NCBI RefSeq assembly: GCF_902167145.1 | Contig: NC_050098.1 | Location: forward strand, 10,746,501 to 10,810,500 | DNA length: 64,000 nt | Direction of reading: 5' to 3' | Source: Zea mays | Lineage: Eukaryota > Streptophyta > Magnoliopsida > Poales > Poaceae | Part shown: piece after piece, positions 12,056 to 22,704 of the stretch | Position numbering within the stretch: position 1 is the stretch's first letter | Layout of the letters: each line of letters opens with the position of its first letter | The notes under the pieces: model-generated | Databases searched by the model: none | What the model saw: the letters and a program-made list of their open reading frames with translations, nothing else | What the model was told of the DNA's origin: nothing | Program-made: the position numbers and the translations under genes

Positions 12056-13324
12056 CTACCTGAAAGGCTCAATAGAAGAGACAAACGAGTATTGCTCACA
12101 AAAGTTAGCTAATCTTGAGCGAGTAGTTACTCCCTTGCTTATGTCACCTAGAATCTGGTCAACAGGGTGATGTCGTTGGACCATCGCTCGGACTTGAGTT
12201 GGAGGGACCCGTGGTGCTTCTTCCTCCATAACTTGTTCTTCTTGTGCTCCCCCTTGATCACGCACCTCTTCTTGAGGAACCTGTCCATCATCTTGAGTTG
12301 GGGGATGCACCATTGTAGAGGAAGATGGCTGATCTTGCTCTTGTTGTTCCTGTGGTCGCACATCACCTATCGCCATTGTGCACATTGCGGTCGTCGGAAC
12401 ATCATCTTCATCTATGTCATCAAGATCAACTTGCTCTCTTGGAGAGCCATTAGTTTCATCAAATACAACGTTGCTAGAGACTTCAACCAAACCTGATGAT
12501 TTGTTGAAGACTCTATACGCCTTTGTATTTAAGTCATACCCTAGTAAAAACCCTTCTACTGCCTTGGGAGCAAATTTAGAGTGTCTACCTTTCTTCACCA
12601 GAATGTAACATTTGCTCCCAAATACACGAAAGTAAGAAACGTTGGGTTTGTTACCGGTAAGGAGTTCATATGAGGTCTTCTTGAGAAGGTGATGTAGGTA
12701 GAGCCGGTTTATGGCATGGCAAGCTGTGTTCACAGCTTCCGACCAAAATCGCTCAGGCGTCTTGAATTCTCCAAGCATCGTTCTCGCCATGTCGATAAGT
12801 GTCCTGTTCTTCCTCTCTACCACACCATTTTGCTGTGGTGTGTAGGGAGCGGAGAACTCGTGCTTGACGCCTTCTTCCTTAAGATACTCCTCCACTTGCA
12901 GATTCTTGAACACGGACCCATTGTCGCTTCTTATATTTTTCACCTTGAGCTCAAACTCGTTTTGAGCCCTCCTTAGAAAGCGCTTTAGGGTCCCTTGGGT
13001 TTCTGATTTATCCTGCAAAAAGAACACCCAAGTGAAGCGGGAAAAATCATCAACAATTACAAGACCATACTTACTTCCCCTAATGCTAAGGTAGGCAACG
13101 AGTCCAAAGAGGTCCATGTGAAGAAGCTCCAGTGGTCTTGACGTTGTCATCACATTCTTGCTATGATGAGTGCTTCCCACCTGTTTCCCTTCCTGGCAAG
13201 TTGCACAAGGTCTATCTTTTTCGAAACAAACATTGGTTAGTCCTAACACATGTTCTCCTTTTAGAAGTTTATGAAGGTTCTTCATCCTAACATGTGCTAG
13301 ACGGCGATGCCATAGCCAGCCCAT
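12056..13324 (-). pseudogene. pol: Integrase of A
   Basis: The 422-codon frame begins with the GAG-pre-integrase zinc region (HRRLAHVRMKNLHKLL, then CATC). The rve core follows, with the first Asp in LLHMDLFG, the second in IRSDNG and the Glu in QQNGVVERKNRTL, so the D-D-E triad is intact. The tail YRVFNKSSGLVEVSSNVVFDE and an acidic Gln-rich linker lead toward RT. Protease lies upstream across a shift (about 13325-13416) and RT downstream across another (12048-12055). The domain alone looks preserved; the polyprotein is not. Confidence 0.88.
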
Positions 13325-13416
13325 ACTAGTCTTAGCTATTAAGCATGCATCTAGATCGGCCTCCTCTTTCGAAAAATCAACTAAGTAGAGTTTGCCATCT
13401 AATACACCCTTAAAAG

Positions 13417-13743
13417 CTAATGAACCTCACTCCTTCTAAAGACAGACACATCTATATTTGTGAATAAACAATTATAGCCCATGTTACATAATTGACTCAC
13501 AAACAGTAAGTTGTACCCGAGCGATTCAACTAAAAACACATTGGAGATAGAATGCTCGGATGTAATGGCTATCTTCCCCAATCCTTTAACCTTGCCTTGG
13601 TTCCCATCTCCAAAAATAATTGTATCCTGGGAGTCCTTGTTCTTGACGTAGGAGGTGAACATCTTCTTCTCCCCTGTCATGTGGTTTGTGCATCCGCTGT
13701 CGATTATCCAGCTAGATCCCCCGGATGCATAAACCTGCAAGGC
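13417..13743 (-). pseudogene. pol: Aspartic protease of A
   Basis: The fragment has the Copia protease active site WIIDSGCTNHMTG (Asp-Ser-Gly) near its start and the following GDGNQGKVKGLGKIAI and LLFVSQLCNMGYNCLFT blocks. It would cleave the Gag-Pol precursor. It is separated from integrase by a frame change around 13325-13416 and lies just after the gag stop at 13747. Confidence 0.8.
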
Positions 13744-13746
13744 AAT

Positions 13747-16700
13747 TTAAGCTTGGGTTTTAGGTACCCAACTCTTGTTGGGTCCTACAAGGTTAGTCAC
13801 AATAGTTTTTGGAACCCAAATACAAGTCTTGTCTCCCTTGCATTTGGCTCCCAACTTCCTAGCAACCACTTTTTCATTCTTACATGAAAGTACAAAAGTA
13901 GTGTTGCAAGCATGGAAAATAGTAGTAGGTATATTACACATTTTTCTAGGCACATGATGCACAACGTGGTTTCTCCTAGGCCTACTTCTACCATGAACAA
14001 AAGTAGAACTAGAGGCAAACATGGCATGTGAATAAAAAACATCATGATCATAACTCCTATTATAATGAGCACGATTAGCAATTTACCTATCATAAATAAA
14101 ATCATGGTTCCTTTGAGGACTACTTGCCATAGGGGCCTTCCCTTTCTCCTTGTTGAGAATGGGAGCCTTATGGCTTGTTAAGTTCTTGGTTTCCCTTCGA
14201 AAACCAAGTCCATCCTTAATTGAGGGGTGTCTACCAACATTGTAGGCATCCCTGGCAAACTTTAATTTATCAAAATCATTTTTGCAAATCTTAAGTTGAG
14301 CATTAAGACTTGCCACTTCATCATTCAACTTAGTAATAGAAATAAGATGTTCATTACATGCATCAACATCAAAGTCCTTACATCTATTACAAACACTAAC
14401 ATGCTCTACACATGGATTTATTTTACTATCTTCCTCTAGCTTAGCAGTTAATTCATCATTTGAACTCTTTAAACTAGATATAGTTTCATGGCAAGCAGAT
14501 AACTCAGAAGATAGCATTTCATTCCTCTTAGTTTCTAAAGCAAGAGATTTTTGAACATTAATAAATTTGTCATGCTGTTCATACAAAATATCTTCTTGCT
14601 TTTCTAGCAATCTATCTTTTTCATTTAGAGCATCAATTAATTCATTAATTTTCTCTATTTTAGCTCTATCTAAACCTTTAAATAAGCTAGAGTAATCTAC
14701 TTCATCATCGAAAGAATCATCATCGCTAGAAGTAGTGTACTTAGGGGTATCTCGAACATGTACCTTCTTTTCCTTGGCCATAAGACATGTATGGCGTTCG
14801 TTGGGTGTTGGTGACTTGTTCTCAAATGCTATGAGTTAAGAACAAGGCAACATAAAGAATGTTAGATGTTAAAGTCCTTCATCCTTCGAAGCATTATTTC
14901 CCTTAGGATATAACGACTCTCGGACGAAGGTTACAGAAAGCGTACCTTCGTAGGTACGACGTATATAAAAATGAAGAAGGGTTTATACGAAACATGAACA
15001 ATGCGAACAATCAAATATGTTATCATTATTGTATTATTTTTGTGTTATTATCATGAATAAGTAAAGGTAATGATTTATTACAAGTGTACCTTCGGCTTGA
15101 AGGAAGTAAAAATACAAGCGTGACGCAAAAGCAAATGCCCAGTCCGCGTGAACAGTATGGGAGTACTGTTCATCTATTTATAGGCACGGGTCGCAGCCCA
15201 TGCAAAATTACATTCAGGCCCTTTGCATTTGATAATAACTCTATAGTAATTCATCGGGGTCTAGACAGCCTTTTTCTCTTTAAGTCGGTTTCCTTTTTCC
15301 TGTCATCATGTCAAAGCTCCTTTGCATACAACTTCGGCTCTGTTCCATCCTTCGTTCCCCTTGTGTTTCTTCATACAGTGATTTTGACTCAAGTCCAAAA
15401 GGTCCATGTCCGAAGGTACCTACTCATGTATTATACTCCAGAAACATTGTTAAATCACGTTTTTGAGGACCTTCGGAAGCTGAAGGCCCCCAACATTGGG
15501 GAAGAGAGAAGACTTGTTGAAGGCCGAGGCAACGAGTCCTTTGTCGTTGGAGTCGAAAGAAGAGCAGTCCGAGTCCCATTCCTTTCCAAGGTGCGCCTCG
15601 CCCTTTGCCTTCCTGTAGCTCTTCTTTTTCTCCTTCTTCCCGCTCTTTTCTTCTCCCTAGTCACTATCATTATCAGGACAACTTGCAATAAAGTGACCAG
15701 TCTTACCGCATTTGAAGCAGGAGCGCTTCCCCCTTGTTTTACTCTTGGAGGGATATTCTTTGCGTCCTTTGAGTGTGGTCTTGAAGCGCTTGATGATAAG
15801 CGCCATTTCATTCTCGTCGAGCCCGGCAGCCTCTACTTGCGCTACTTTGCTTGGTAGCACCTCCTTGCTGCTTGTTGCCTTGAGCGCAACGGGCTGCGGC
15901 TCGTAGACGGGTAGTGGACCGTTCAAGGCGTCATCCACATATTGTGCCTCCTTTACCATCATGCGCCTGCTCATGAATTTTCTGAGTATCTTCTCGGGCG
16001 TCATCTTTGTGTACCTGGGATTTTCACGGATAAGATTCACAAGATGGGGGTCAATAACGGTAAAGGACCTGAGCATGAGTCGGACGACGTCGTGGTCCGT
16101 CCATCTTGTGCTTCCATAGCTTCTAATTTTGTTGACCAGGGTCTTGAGCCTGTTGTAGGTTTGTTTTGGCTCTTCTCCCTTGATCATGGCAAATCTTCCC
16201 AACTCGCCTTCCACAACTCCATTTTGGTGATCATTATAGCATCATTTCCCTCATGTGAGATCTTGAGGGTGTCCCAAATTTGCTTTGCATTGTCCAAGCC
16301 GCTAACCTTGTTGTATTCATCCTTGCACAGAGATGCTAGCAAAACAGTAGTGGCTTGGGCATTTTTATGAATTTGCTCATTAATAAACATAGCGTTATCC
16401 ATACTATCGAAATGCATTCCATTTTCAACTATTTCCCAAATGCTAGGATGAAGAGAAAATAGATGACTACGCATTTTATGACTCCAAAATGAGTAGTCCT
16501 CTCCATCAAAGTGTGGAGGTTTTCCTAGAGGAAGAGAAAGTAAATGTGCATTCAAATTGTACGGCATGCGGGAATAATCAAAGGAATAGTTTTGATTAAC
16601 CGTCTTCTTCTTTGACGAAGAATCGTCATTGTCGTCGTCTCTTGGTGAAGAAGAAGATGCATCGCTGTCGTAGTAGATGATCTTCTTGATGCGCCTCTTC

Positions 16701-16822
16701 TTCTTCCCGTCCTTCTTATTGTGACTCGAGCTAGAGTCAGTTGGCTTGTCGTCTCTAGGCTCGTTGAGGAAGGACTCCTTTTCTTTGCCGTTGACCACCA
16801 TCCCCTTTCCCTTAGGATCCAT
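13747..16822 (-). pseudogene. gag: Gag of A, split by a solo LTR
   Basis: ATG at 16822, about 50 bp from the 5' LTR. The N-terminal part is Lys/Ser/Asp-rich, followed by the gag core (LPLGKPPHFDGEDYSFW). A frameshift near 16190-16215 leads to MEGELGRFAMIKGEEP and the knuckle CFKCGKTGHFIASC (about 15682-15719). The frame runs to about 15501, is interrupted by a solo LTR (14806-15495), and resumes at about 14800 with a coiled-coil-like segment (IEKINELIDALNEKDRLLE). It is again broken near 14083, and ends with IWVPK and WVPKTQA at 13747. The W-V-P-K pair also closes gag in B and C. Confidence 0.85.
14806..15495 (-). mobile_element. Solo LTR inside A gag
   Basis: The insert is 690 bp. On the minus strand it starts TGTTGGGGGCC and ends CACCAACA, and TTGGG flanks both sides (14801-14805 and 15496-15500). 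A minus-strand TATA (CCTATAAATAG, about 15173-15183) gives its orientation. Repeated CCTTCGNA motifs resemble LTRs of other grass Sireviruses. No internal region is present, so LTR-LTR recombination removed the rest. Gag coding abuts on both sides. Confidence 0.88.
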
Positions 16823-16855
16823 CTCTTTGGGCGGTTAGTCCCTTAGATGAAGAGT

Positions 16856-16870
16856 ACGACTCCGATACCA
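16856..16870 (-). other. Primer-binding site of A
   Basis: The minus strand reads TGGTATCGGAGTCGT two bases inside the 5' LTR (end 16873). It is a variant of the TGGTATCAGAGC site that pairs with the 3' end of initiator tRNA-Met, as usual in Copia elements. Confidence 0.7.
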
Positions 16871-16872
16871 AT

Positions 16873-18225
16873 TGAGAGCACCTAGAGGGGGGGCAATAGG
16901 TGATCCTATAAAAACCAAACACTAATAGCCACAAAATTTAGTTATAAGTGTTAGAACGGCTAAGTAGCTTGAAGCGAGTTCTTGTGAACACAAATAATCA
17001 CAGAGAGAGCAACACAAGACATGCGATTTTTATCCCGTGGTTCGGCCAAGTAACACTTGTCTACTTCCACGTTGTGGCGTCCCAATGGACGAGGGTTGCA
17101 CTCAACCCCTTTCAAGTGATCCGATGATCAACTTGAATACCACAATTTTTCCTTTAGATGATTGTTCCCGTTTGCGAGGAATCTCCACAATTTGGAGCCT
17201 CTTGCCCTTACAATAGATATCACAAAGAAAGCATAGAGTAAGGTTGGGAAGAGCAACACACACAAGACTCAAATGCACAGCACACCCACGCACACAAGTG
17301 AAGACTCGAGCTCAAATGACAACACAGAGAGTCCTCGACTCGAATAGAGCTCAAATCTCTAACACACCGAAGCAAATACACGGGAGCAGAGTCTAGATGC
17401 CTTAGAATACTTAGTGAATGCTTGGGTTACTCCTCCATGCGCTTAGGGGTCCCTTTTATAGCCCCAAGGCAGCTAGGAGCCGTTGGAGGCCAACTTGGAA
17501 GGCCAAACTTGCCTTCTGTCGGGTGGTGCACCGGACAGTCCGGTGCACCACCGGACAGTCCCTGTAGCTGTCCGGTGCGCGATCTCCTTCCATTTCTGGC
17601 GCATCCGATCGTTGGTCCTCGGTGTTGGTTGGCGCATCGGACATAGTCCGGTGCACACCGGACAGTCCGGTGTGCCCAACCGACCGTTGGCGTGACCACG
17701 TGTCACGCGAAGATTGCGCGGCCGATCGTTGGCGCAGGCGACCGTTGGCTCAGCGGACAGTCCGGTGCACCACCGGACAGTCCGGTGAATTTTAGCCGTA
17801 TGCAGCTGATCCTCTTCCCGAGAGCGACGAGTTCGCCGCAGATGACTCACCGGATAGTCCGGTGCACCACCGGACAGTCCGGTGAATTATAGTCGTACGC
17901 CGCCGTCGAGTCCCGAGAGCAGCCTTTTCACGCGGACTAGCCTGGCGCACCGGACACTGTCCGGTGCACCACCGGACGGTCCAGTGTGCCAAGCCGAGCT
18001 GAAGTTGGCTGCACACAGCCACCTCTTTCTCTAATTCTTTTCTCACTGATTCTAGCACTTAGACAAAACACATTAGTACTCAACAATGTACTAAGTCTAG
18101 AAACGTACCTTTCTCTTTGATTTGCACTTTTCTCTTTACTTGGCACATGAGAATTTAATTAAACGTGTTGGGCACTTAATCACCAAAACATTATTGAAAT
18201 TGCCCAAAGGCACATTTCTCTTTCA
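16873..18225 (-). repeat. 5' LTR of element A
   Basis: The repeat is 1353 bp and paired with 9207-10588. It has a TATA at about 17454-17465 (TTTTATAGCCCC on +, promoter pointing left) and a palindrome array at about 17525-17990 on its upstream side. Confidence 0.92.
17454..17465 (-). promoter_or_regulatory. TATA box of A 5' LTR
   Basis: The minus strand reads GGGGCTATAAAA. It lies just downstream of the GGACAGTCC palindrome array and is conserved in the 3' LTR (near 9792). Confidence 0.6.
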
Positions 18226-18349
18226 GTTTCATCCTGTCACGAGTGACTCTCCAAATGCCTAGATCAACGGCCTCTAGGTAACAAGCCATTCTAGCACTAT
18301 AATATGGGAAGTTAGTGCTGTCGAAGTGTGGTGGCCTATGGGTATTCAT
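18226..18349 (-). pseudogene. gag: Gag of B, N-terminal portion
   Basis: ATG at 18349 opens MNTHRPPHFDSTNFPYYSAR on the minus strand, a typical plant Copia gag start (P-H-F-D, then a Trp/Met-rich helix). It runs to the A insertion, which splits it through GTTTC, and resumes at 9206. The leader from the PBS to ATG is about 65 bp. Confidence 0.75.
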
Positions 18350-18413
18350 CCCTTCCTCTAAAAAGTGTCGGCTCTTTTAGCGGTGAAGCTAAAGCATTTC
18401 AAATGAGCCAAAC

Positions 18414-18428
18414 CAGGCTCTGATACCA
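18414..18428 (-). other. Primer-binding site of B
   Basis: The minus strand reads TGGTATCAGAGCCTG, complementary to the initiator tRNA-Met 3' end, two bases from the LTR boundary at 18431. Confidence 0.8.
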
Positions 18429-18430
18429 CT

Positions 18431-19806
18431 TGTAGGAAACGGGTGACGCCTAAGAGGGGGGGTGAATTAGGACTTCTAAAACTTTTACTTAACTAGGCCA
18501 CAAATAAATCCCTAGAGCAAAACCTATGCAAATAATCAAACTAGAATGTGCAAACTAGGTTTTGTCTAACTGTTGCTATCTCTACCGCAATGGCTAAGTT
18601 TCAATCTACAGTATATAAGTATGAATACAAGATTGAAACTTAAATGCTTAATAAAAATGTGGAAGGTAAAGAGCAAGGTAGAGATGCAAACTCTCGTGGA
18701 TGACGCCGGTATTTTTATCGAGGTATCCGGAACCACGCAAGGTCCCGACTAATCCTCGTTGGTGCCCCTACGCAAAGGGAAGCCCACGCGAGGGCCAAGC
18801 ACCTCGGTCGAGTAACTCCATAGAGAGCCACGGGCCTTCTCCACGCTCAAGTGGTGCTCCGCTTTCGGCTCCTCTCGGACGCTCCCCACCGTCTCCACTA
18901 TCGAGCTTCCGGCCTAAAATGCTGCGGGCCTCGTTCCCTCCGGTACACGATGGCGACCATGACACAAACGCGGTTGTCACAGTCTCTCAAGACTCTCGCC
19001 CCACTCGGTACAATTACAACGGCTTACGCAAGAGCCGAGGGGTTGTGTGGTTTTATAAAACTCACTCAACTAACTAGGGTTCACCTAGAGCAAGCACTAA
19101 AGCGGTCTAACTAACCTAAGCACTTCGCAAAGTACCTACGCTAATCACCGAGTGATTCTATTAAGCACTTGGGTGTTTGAGCTCTTGGAAATGTGCACTA
19201 TGTGCCTTGGTATGTTGCTTGGGCTCCCACACTTGGAAATGGCCGGTTGGGGGTGTATTTATAGCCCCCAACACAAAAGTTGCCATTTGAGGAAAGCTGC
19301 TGCTTTCTACGGTCACACCGGACAGTCCGGTGGTGCACCAGATAGTGTACTGTTCCTTGTCCGGTGCGCCTAGCCGTTGGTCTGTCAGAGCAGGTGACCG
19401 TTGGCGCGCAGTCCGGTCCTCACACCGGACAGTCCGGTCCTCACACCGGACAATCCGGCGGTCTTCCCTCCGGGTGCCACCTAGAACTAGCCATTGGGCT
19501 ATGGTTCCCTGGTGCACTAGATAGTCCGGCTTGTGGGCACCGGACAGTCCGCTGTGCCACCAGACATTCCGGTGCTCCACGCATAGACAGTCCGTAGGAA
19601 CCACATCTTATTTTCTTGGACTTTTCTTTGATCTTCTTAATGTCTTCTTTTGAGGTGTTGCTTTCCTCAATTCCTTGGTCCAAGTAATTCTAGCATCTTG
19701 TGAACTACAAACACAAACACTAGAAACTTATTAGTTCACAGATTGTGTTAATCATCAAACACCAAAACTCAATTAGCCAAATGGCCTGGGGTCCATTTTC
19801 CTTACA
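18431..19806 (-). repeat. 5' LTR of element B
   Basis: The repeat is 1376 bp, TGTAGGAAACGG to TTTTCCTTACA. A TATA lies at about 19256-19268 (TATTTATAGCCCC on +), with GGACAGTCC palindromes at about 19315-19590. It has a CCTAAGAGGGGGGTGAATTAGG opening like the LTRs of A and C. Immediately right of it is G sequence. Confidence 0.9.
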
Positions 19807-19811
19807 AGCTC

Positions 19812-19831
19812 CACCAAAAGGCAGGGGCATA
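19812..19831 (+). other. Polypurine tract of G
   Basis: AAAAGGCAGGGGCA immediately precedes the TGTTG of the 3' LTR at 19832. This is the expected primer site for plus-strand cDNA synthesis, and the only internal G sequence surviving on this side. Confidence 0.7.
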
Positions 19832-20460
19832 TGTTGAGCACCAAAATGAGAGGGCGGATGGTCCAGCCCTGAGGCCAGATGGTCCGCGGTCCGGACGGTC
19901 CGCGCTGATGATGCGGACGGTCCGCGCGCAGAGCCGATTAGGGTTCCGAGTTTTGTGCTACGGTTGTTAGCTAAATTCATGGGATTACTCTGGGAGATCA
20001 GTTTGTAACGGGTCCAGCCCCCCTACTCTATAAATATAGAGGATTACGGCCGATTAGAAACTATCAATCGAATCAATAATCAGTTTATCTCGCATTTATT
20101 TCATGTACATTTAGGAGTAGTTCTAGTCTAGTTCTAGTTTAGTCTTCCAATCCCCAAATTCTTCGCTTCTCTTCGACTTTACGTCGATTAGAGGAGTCTA
20201 GGTCGGTCTGCCGAGCCTAGACACCACCTAGGATCTCTCCTCCCCGACAGGGTCCCTCCCGGGAGCGAGATCCAGGCGCCGTCGGTGAACTCCGCAGCCC
20301 GTACACACGCACGGACCGTCCGACACATCAGGCAGGAAACCCTAGCCCTACCCCTGGTCATGGACCATCCGGCCCCTGGCCGCGGACCATCCGCGCCTGT
20401 GCAGAGAGCACCACCGCCGGTTCTCACGCAGTGATTGACGCCCGAAAAAAGGCACCAACA
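19832..20460 (+). repeat. 3' LTR of element G
   Basis: The repeat is 629 bp and paired with 883-1530. It ends GGCACCAACA and is followed by the TAAGT duplication. CGGACGGTCCG-type palindromes at about 19890-19930 are better preserved here than in the 5' copy. Confidence 0.93.
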
Positions 20461-20465
20461 TAAGT

Positions 20466-20785
20466 TTAGAGTTTAGAGCGCATATAAGTGCATACATTAT
20501 GGGTGCGTTTGGTTGCCTGCATATGGTCTGGCAAGCTCACGAGATGCAGCTTTATTCTGTTTGGTTGCCTGATTAGCCTCTTCAGCCTGGCTTACGAGAT
20601 ACAAAGATTCTCTTTAGGCTTGGCTCCCAAGATACGTAGGAATTGGCCAGACTCTGCGGGTGCAACCATTAGTCTTTCCTTATGGCAGATTAACATGTAA
20701 TTAGTGTCTATTAAATAAAGTTAATTTATTTAAAAGTGGATTAAGGCTTTGTATGGCATATTATAGACTACTGCAACATCATCAC
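20466..20785. other. Spacer between G and D, with a MITE-like end
   Basis: There is no coding sequence. From about 20501 it reads GGGTGCGTTTGGTTGCCTGC, a start typical of grass MITE or hAT termini, and TGTTTGGTTGCCTGATTAG repeats part of it near 20558. No matching right end is seen before D begins, so this is at most a fragment. It is the only sequence here outside both large nests. Confidence 0.4.
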
Positions 20786-21812
20786 TGTCAGTACCCTCAA
20801 TCAGGGGTACCTTCTGCTACTGCATAAAGGCGCCGCACCCGTGCAACGCCTTAAGACCATGTAGAGAATGGCGCCCAATGGGTAGGTCCAAGAGCGCCGC
20901 GTGGCAAGGAAAGGGAGTACATCCCGGTGTTCATCGCTAGGTCCGGACCCCCGAAGAAGGACACTGGACCCCTATACATACAAGTCCAGGGCCCCAAGAA
21001 GGTATGCTGGATCCCTTGGAAGGCCCCAGCGTTGGCAAGGTCCCGGGACAAGGAGGACCCCAGCGTAGGTAGGGGTCCAGTGCTGACACGTGTCCAGACC
21101 TTGTCCTCGGACCGCCCACTGCTACCGCGTGGCTTGTGGCCCGACACATAAACCAACGGGCCAAGCCTGGCATAAAGCCCACCAAGCCGAGCGGCCTCTG
21201 CATTTATTGCTAAAAGGACACGCCGCCTGCCACCACGCTAGCAGGCGACGCACCCTCCTAGCATTTAATGCGTCCTGTCCAATCTGATGGTAGGCGGCGT
21301 CAGGGTCGTCTAGCAGGCGGCACATCTGACTGGTCTGTTGGCAAACAGTGCGCCCGTGCCGAGCGGTGCACCGTACTCATCATCCCTTCTACAAGAAGCC
21401 TCCCCTGCACGCCGAGGATATGAAGATCTTGGGTGTCAGGGCGCTAGAAGATCGCCTCAGCAGCACACGATTGTGGCTTCAAGTACAATATTCGTTATGT
21501 CCCTGGGCCCACATGTCGGGGCTCAGTACCTTTGTGCATGCCCCCTTCGGCTATAAAAGGGGAGGCATGTGGCGTTGCAAAACACACAATCTCAGGCAGA
21601 CACTCACAAGTTCATACAAGCTCCCAAAGCAATACATCACATAGTGAAGTAGGGTATTACGCTCCAGCGGCCCGAACCACTCTAAACCCTTGCGTGCTCC
21701 CGTGTGTTGATCCACCAGTCTCGTAACAAGCAAAACGCTTAGGCCCCTCCTCTTTTTAGGATTTAGGGCGGGTGCAATCCGCCACCCGACCGGGGAGATT
21801 TCCTCTCCGACA
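20786..21812 (+). repeat. 5' LTR of element D
   Basis: The repeat is 1027 bp, TGTCAGTACCC to CTCTCCGACA. It is matched by 55357-56140 plus 63822-64000. GCAGGCGNCGC-type repeats lie at about 21225-21330, and the TATA at 21550. Confidence 0.9.
21549..21560 (+). promoter_or_regulatory. TATA box of D 5' LTR
   Basis: GGCTATAAAAGG. The 3' LTR has GGCTATAAAGGG (about 56121-56132), with F inserted a few bases downstream. Confidence 0.6.
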
Positions 21813-21814
21813 TT

Positions 21815-21832
21815 TGGCGCGCCAGGTAGGGG
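21815..21832 (+). other. Primer-binding site of D
   Basis: TGGCGCGCCAGGTAGGGG starts two bases after the LTR end, the normal PBS position. It is not the initiator-Met type used by the Copia elements here. I do not assign the tRNA. Confidence 0.65.
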
Positions 21833-21869
21833 TCTAGGCTTTAAGTTTTTGCTTGTTTTCTTGCTGAGC

Positions 21870-22276
21870 ATGATGGTGCGGATCATCGAGCACCACACCA
21901 AAACTTCGAAGGATTTTGCGAGGGAGCAAGAAGTTGCATCCTCTGCGCCGCAAGTACTCGACCGCCCTGACACTGGGACTGCTGCCGTACACGCCGTGCA
22001 GCAACACACGCCTGCACAAGCGTCCCAGACCCCGTCAAGGGCAGGGCCTACGGCGTTGTCGGCAGCCAGGGAGTTGCTGCGCCACCCCCCAAGCTCTGTG
22101 GCCTCGCCAGGGGCCATGAAACAGTGGTGTGACAACGTCGACCGGCTACTCAGTATGGCGCATTCCACTTCAATTAGGTCTAGGCCTCGGTCATCCCGAC
22201 GCCAGTGCGAGGCGACAGCGTCTGTATGCTCGCCCTCCGTAAGGGGAGCACAGACCGACGACCTCCGGGCAGAGCT
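21870..22276 (+). pseudogene. gag: Gag of D, N-terminal portion
   Basis: ATG at 21870 follows a 57 bp leader. About 135 codons (Ala/Ser/Arg/Thr-rich, with SSVASPGAMKQWCDNVDRLL) run to TDDLRAEL, where the CACTA sequence begins at 22277. Homologous coding restarts at about 25884. The part shown has no stop, so the split is the main lesion in this half. Confidence 0.75.
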
Positions 22277-22318
22277 CACTAGTACAATTTGGCTCTATAC
22301 AAGCGGTAGGATTTTTAC

Positions 22319-22474
22319 ATCACAGGCGGTTCGGTTAGAAAACCGCCTGTGATGTCCCAGGCGGTTTAGTACGCCTGTGATGTAATAGTATCACAAGCGG
22401 TTTTTGTTTAGGACCGCCTGTGATGCTCTATCCTTTTCACAAGCGGACCCTAAGACAAAACCGCCTGTGATTGT
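22319..22474. repeat. CACTA subterminal inverted repeats
   Basis: The 11-mer CACAGGCGGTT and relatives (CAAGCGGTT, CCAGGCGGTTT) occur forward and as AACCGCCTGTGA in inverted pairs, about eight copies in 156 bp. Pairs such as 22320/22340 face each other around short spacers. Such arrays bind the TNPA-type accessory protein in CACTA elements. Confidence 0.8.
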
Positions 22475-22704
22475 AAAATTATGAAAATACAATTTAAATA
22501 TGAAAATAATTTTAATTTTTAACAGAAATATGCAAATACAATTTAAATGAATTAATATTTAATTTTTAACAATAATATGCAAATACAATTTAAATGAATT
22601 ATAATAGCACACATAGATAACTAGAGAGATTTTAAATTAATTGGCAACCACAATTCATAGTCGATCATACATGATAACAAATACAATTTGATTCATACAA
22701 TTTT

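Larger units (their letters stand above)
9207..18225 (-). mobile_element. Element A: Sirevirus-like Copia inserted in B gag
   Basis: LTRs 9207-10588 and 16873-18225 begin TGAGAGCACC and end CTTTCA. GTTTC flanks both ends (9202-9206 and 18226-18230). Minus-strand order is LTR, PBS, gag (holding a solo LTR), protease, integrase, reverse transcriptase, LTR. That is Copia order, with integrase before RT. RNase H is missing: RT homology stops at 11202. Frameshifts and the solo LTR make it non-autonomous. Only iMet-type PBS bases and a 50 bp leader separate gag from the 5' LTR. Confidence 0.93.
5301..19806 (-). mobile_element. Element B: gag-only Sirevirus-like Copia
   Basis: On the minus strand the order is 5' LTR (18431-19806), PBS (18414-18428), gag start (18349), the inserted element A, the rest of gag (to 7238), a polypurine-rich region and a truncated 3' LTR (5301-5798). 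The iMet-type PBS, Ser/Glu-rich gag and repeated CTCCCCC tracts before the 3' LTR are Sirevirus traits. There is no protease, integrase, reverse transcriptase or RNase H between the gag stop and the 3' LTR. The left end is fused to G gag without the first roughly 856 bp of LTR and its target duplication, so a deletion removed that end together with G sequence. Confidence 0.85.
883..20460 (+). mobile_element. Element G: Ty3/Gypsy retrotransposon with nested insertions
   Basis: Two LTRs (883-1530 and 19832-20460) both begin TGTTGAGCACC and end GGCACCAACA. They are flanked by identical TAAGT at 878-882 and 20461-20465, so the ends are certain. The internal part is a decayed gag (1589 to about 5300), then the B/A nest, then 25 bp with the polypurine tract GGCAGGGG before the 3' LTR. 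No pol remains; either it was deleted together with one end of B or G was gag-only. The LTRs differ by roughly a tenth of positions plus indels, so the insertion is old. Gag carries the C-x2-H-x9-C motif of non-chromoviral plant Gypsy elements. Confidence 0.92.

Noticed and set aside
15084..15857. 257-codon plus-strand ORF
   Set aside because: It crosses the solo LTR boundary and runs antisense to A gag, so it is a chance frame over two unrelated sequences.
21551..22279. 242-codon minus-strand ORF
   Set aside because: Antisense to the D LTR and gag start; crosses the LTR/PBS boundary.
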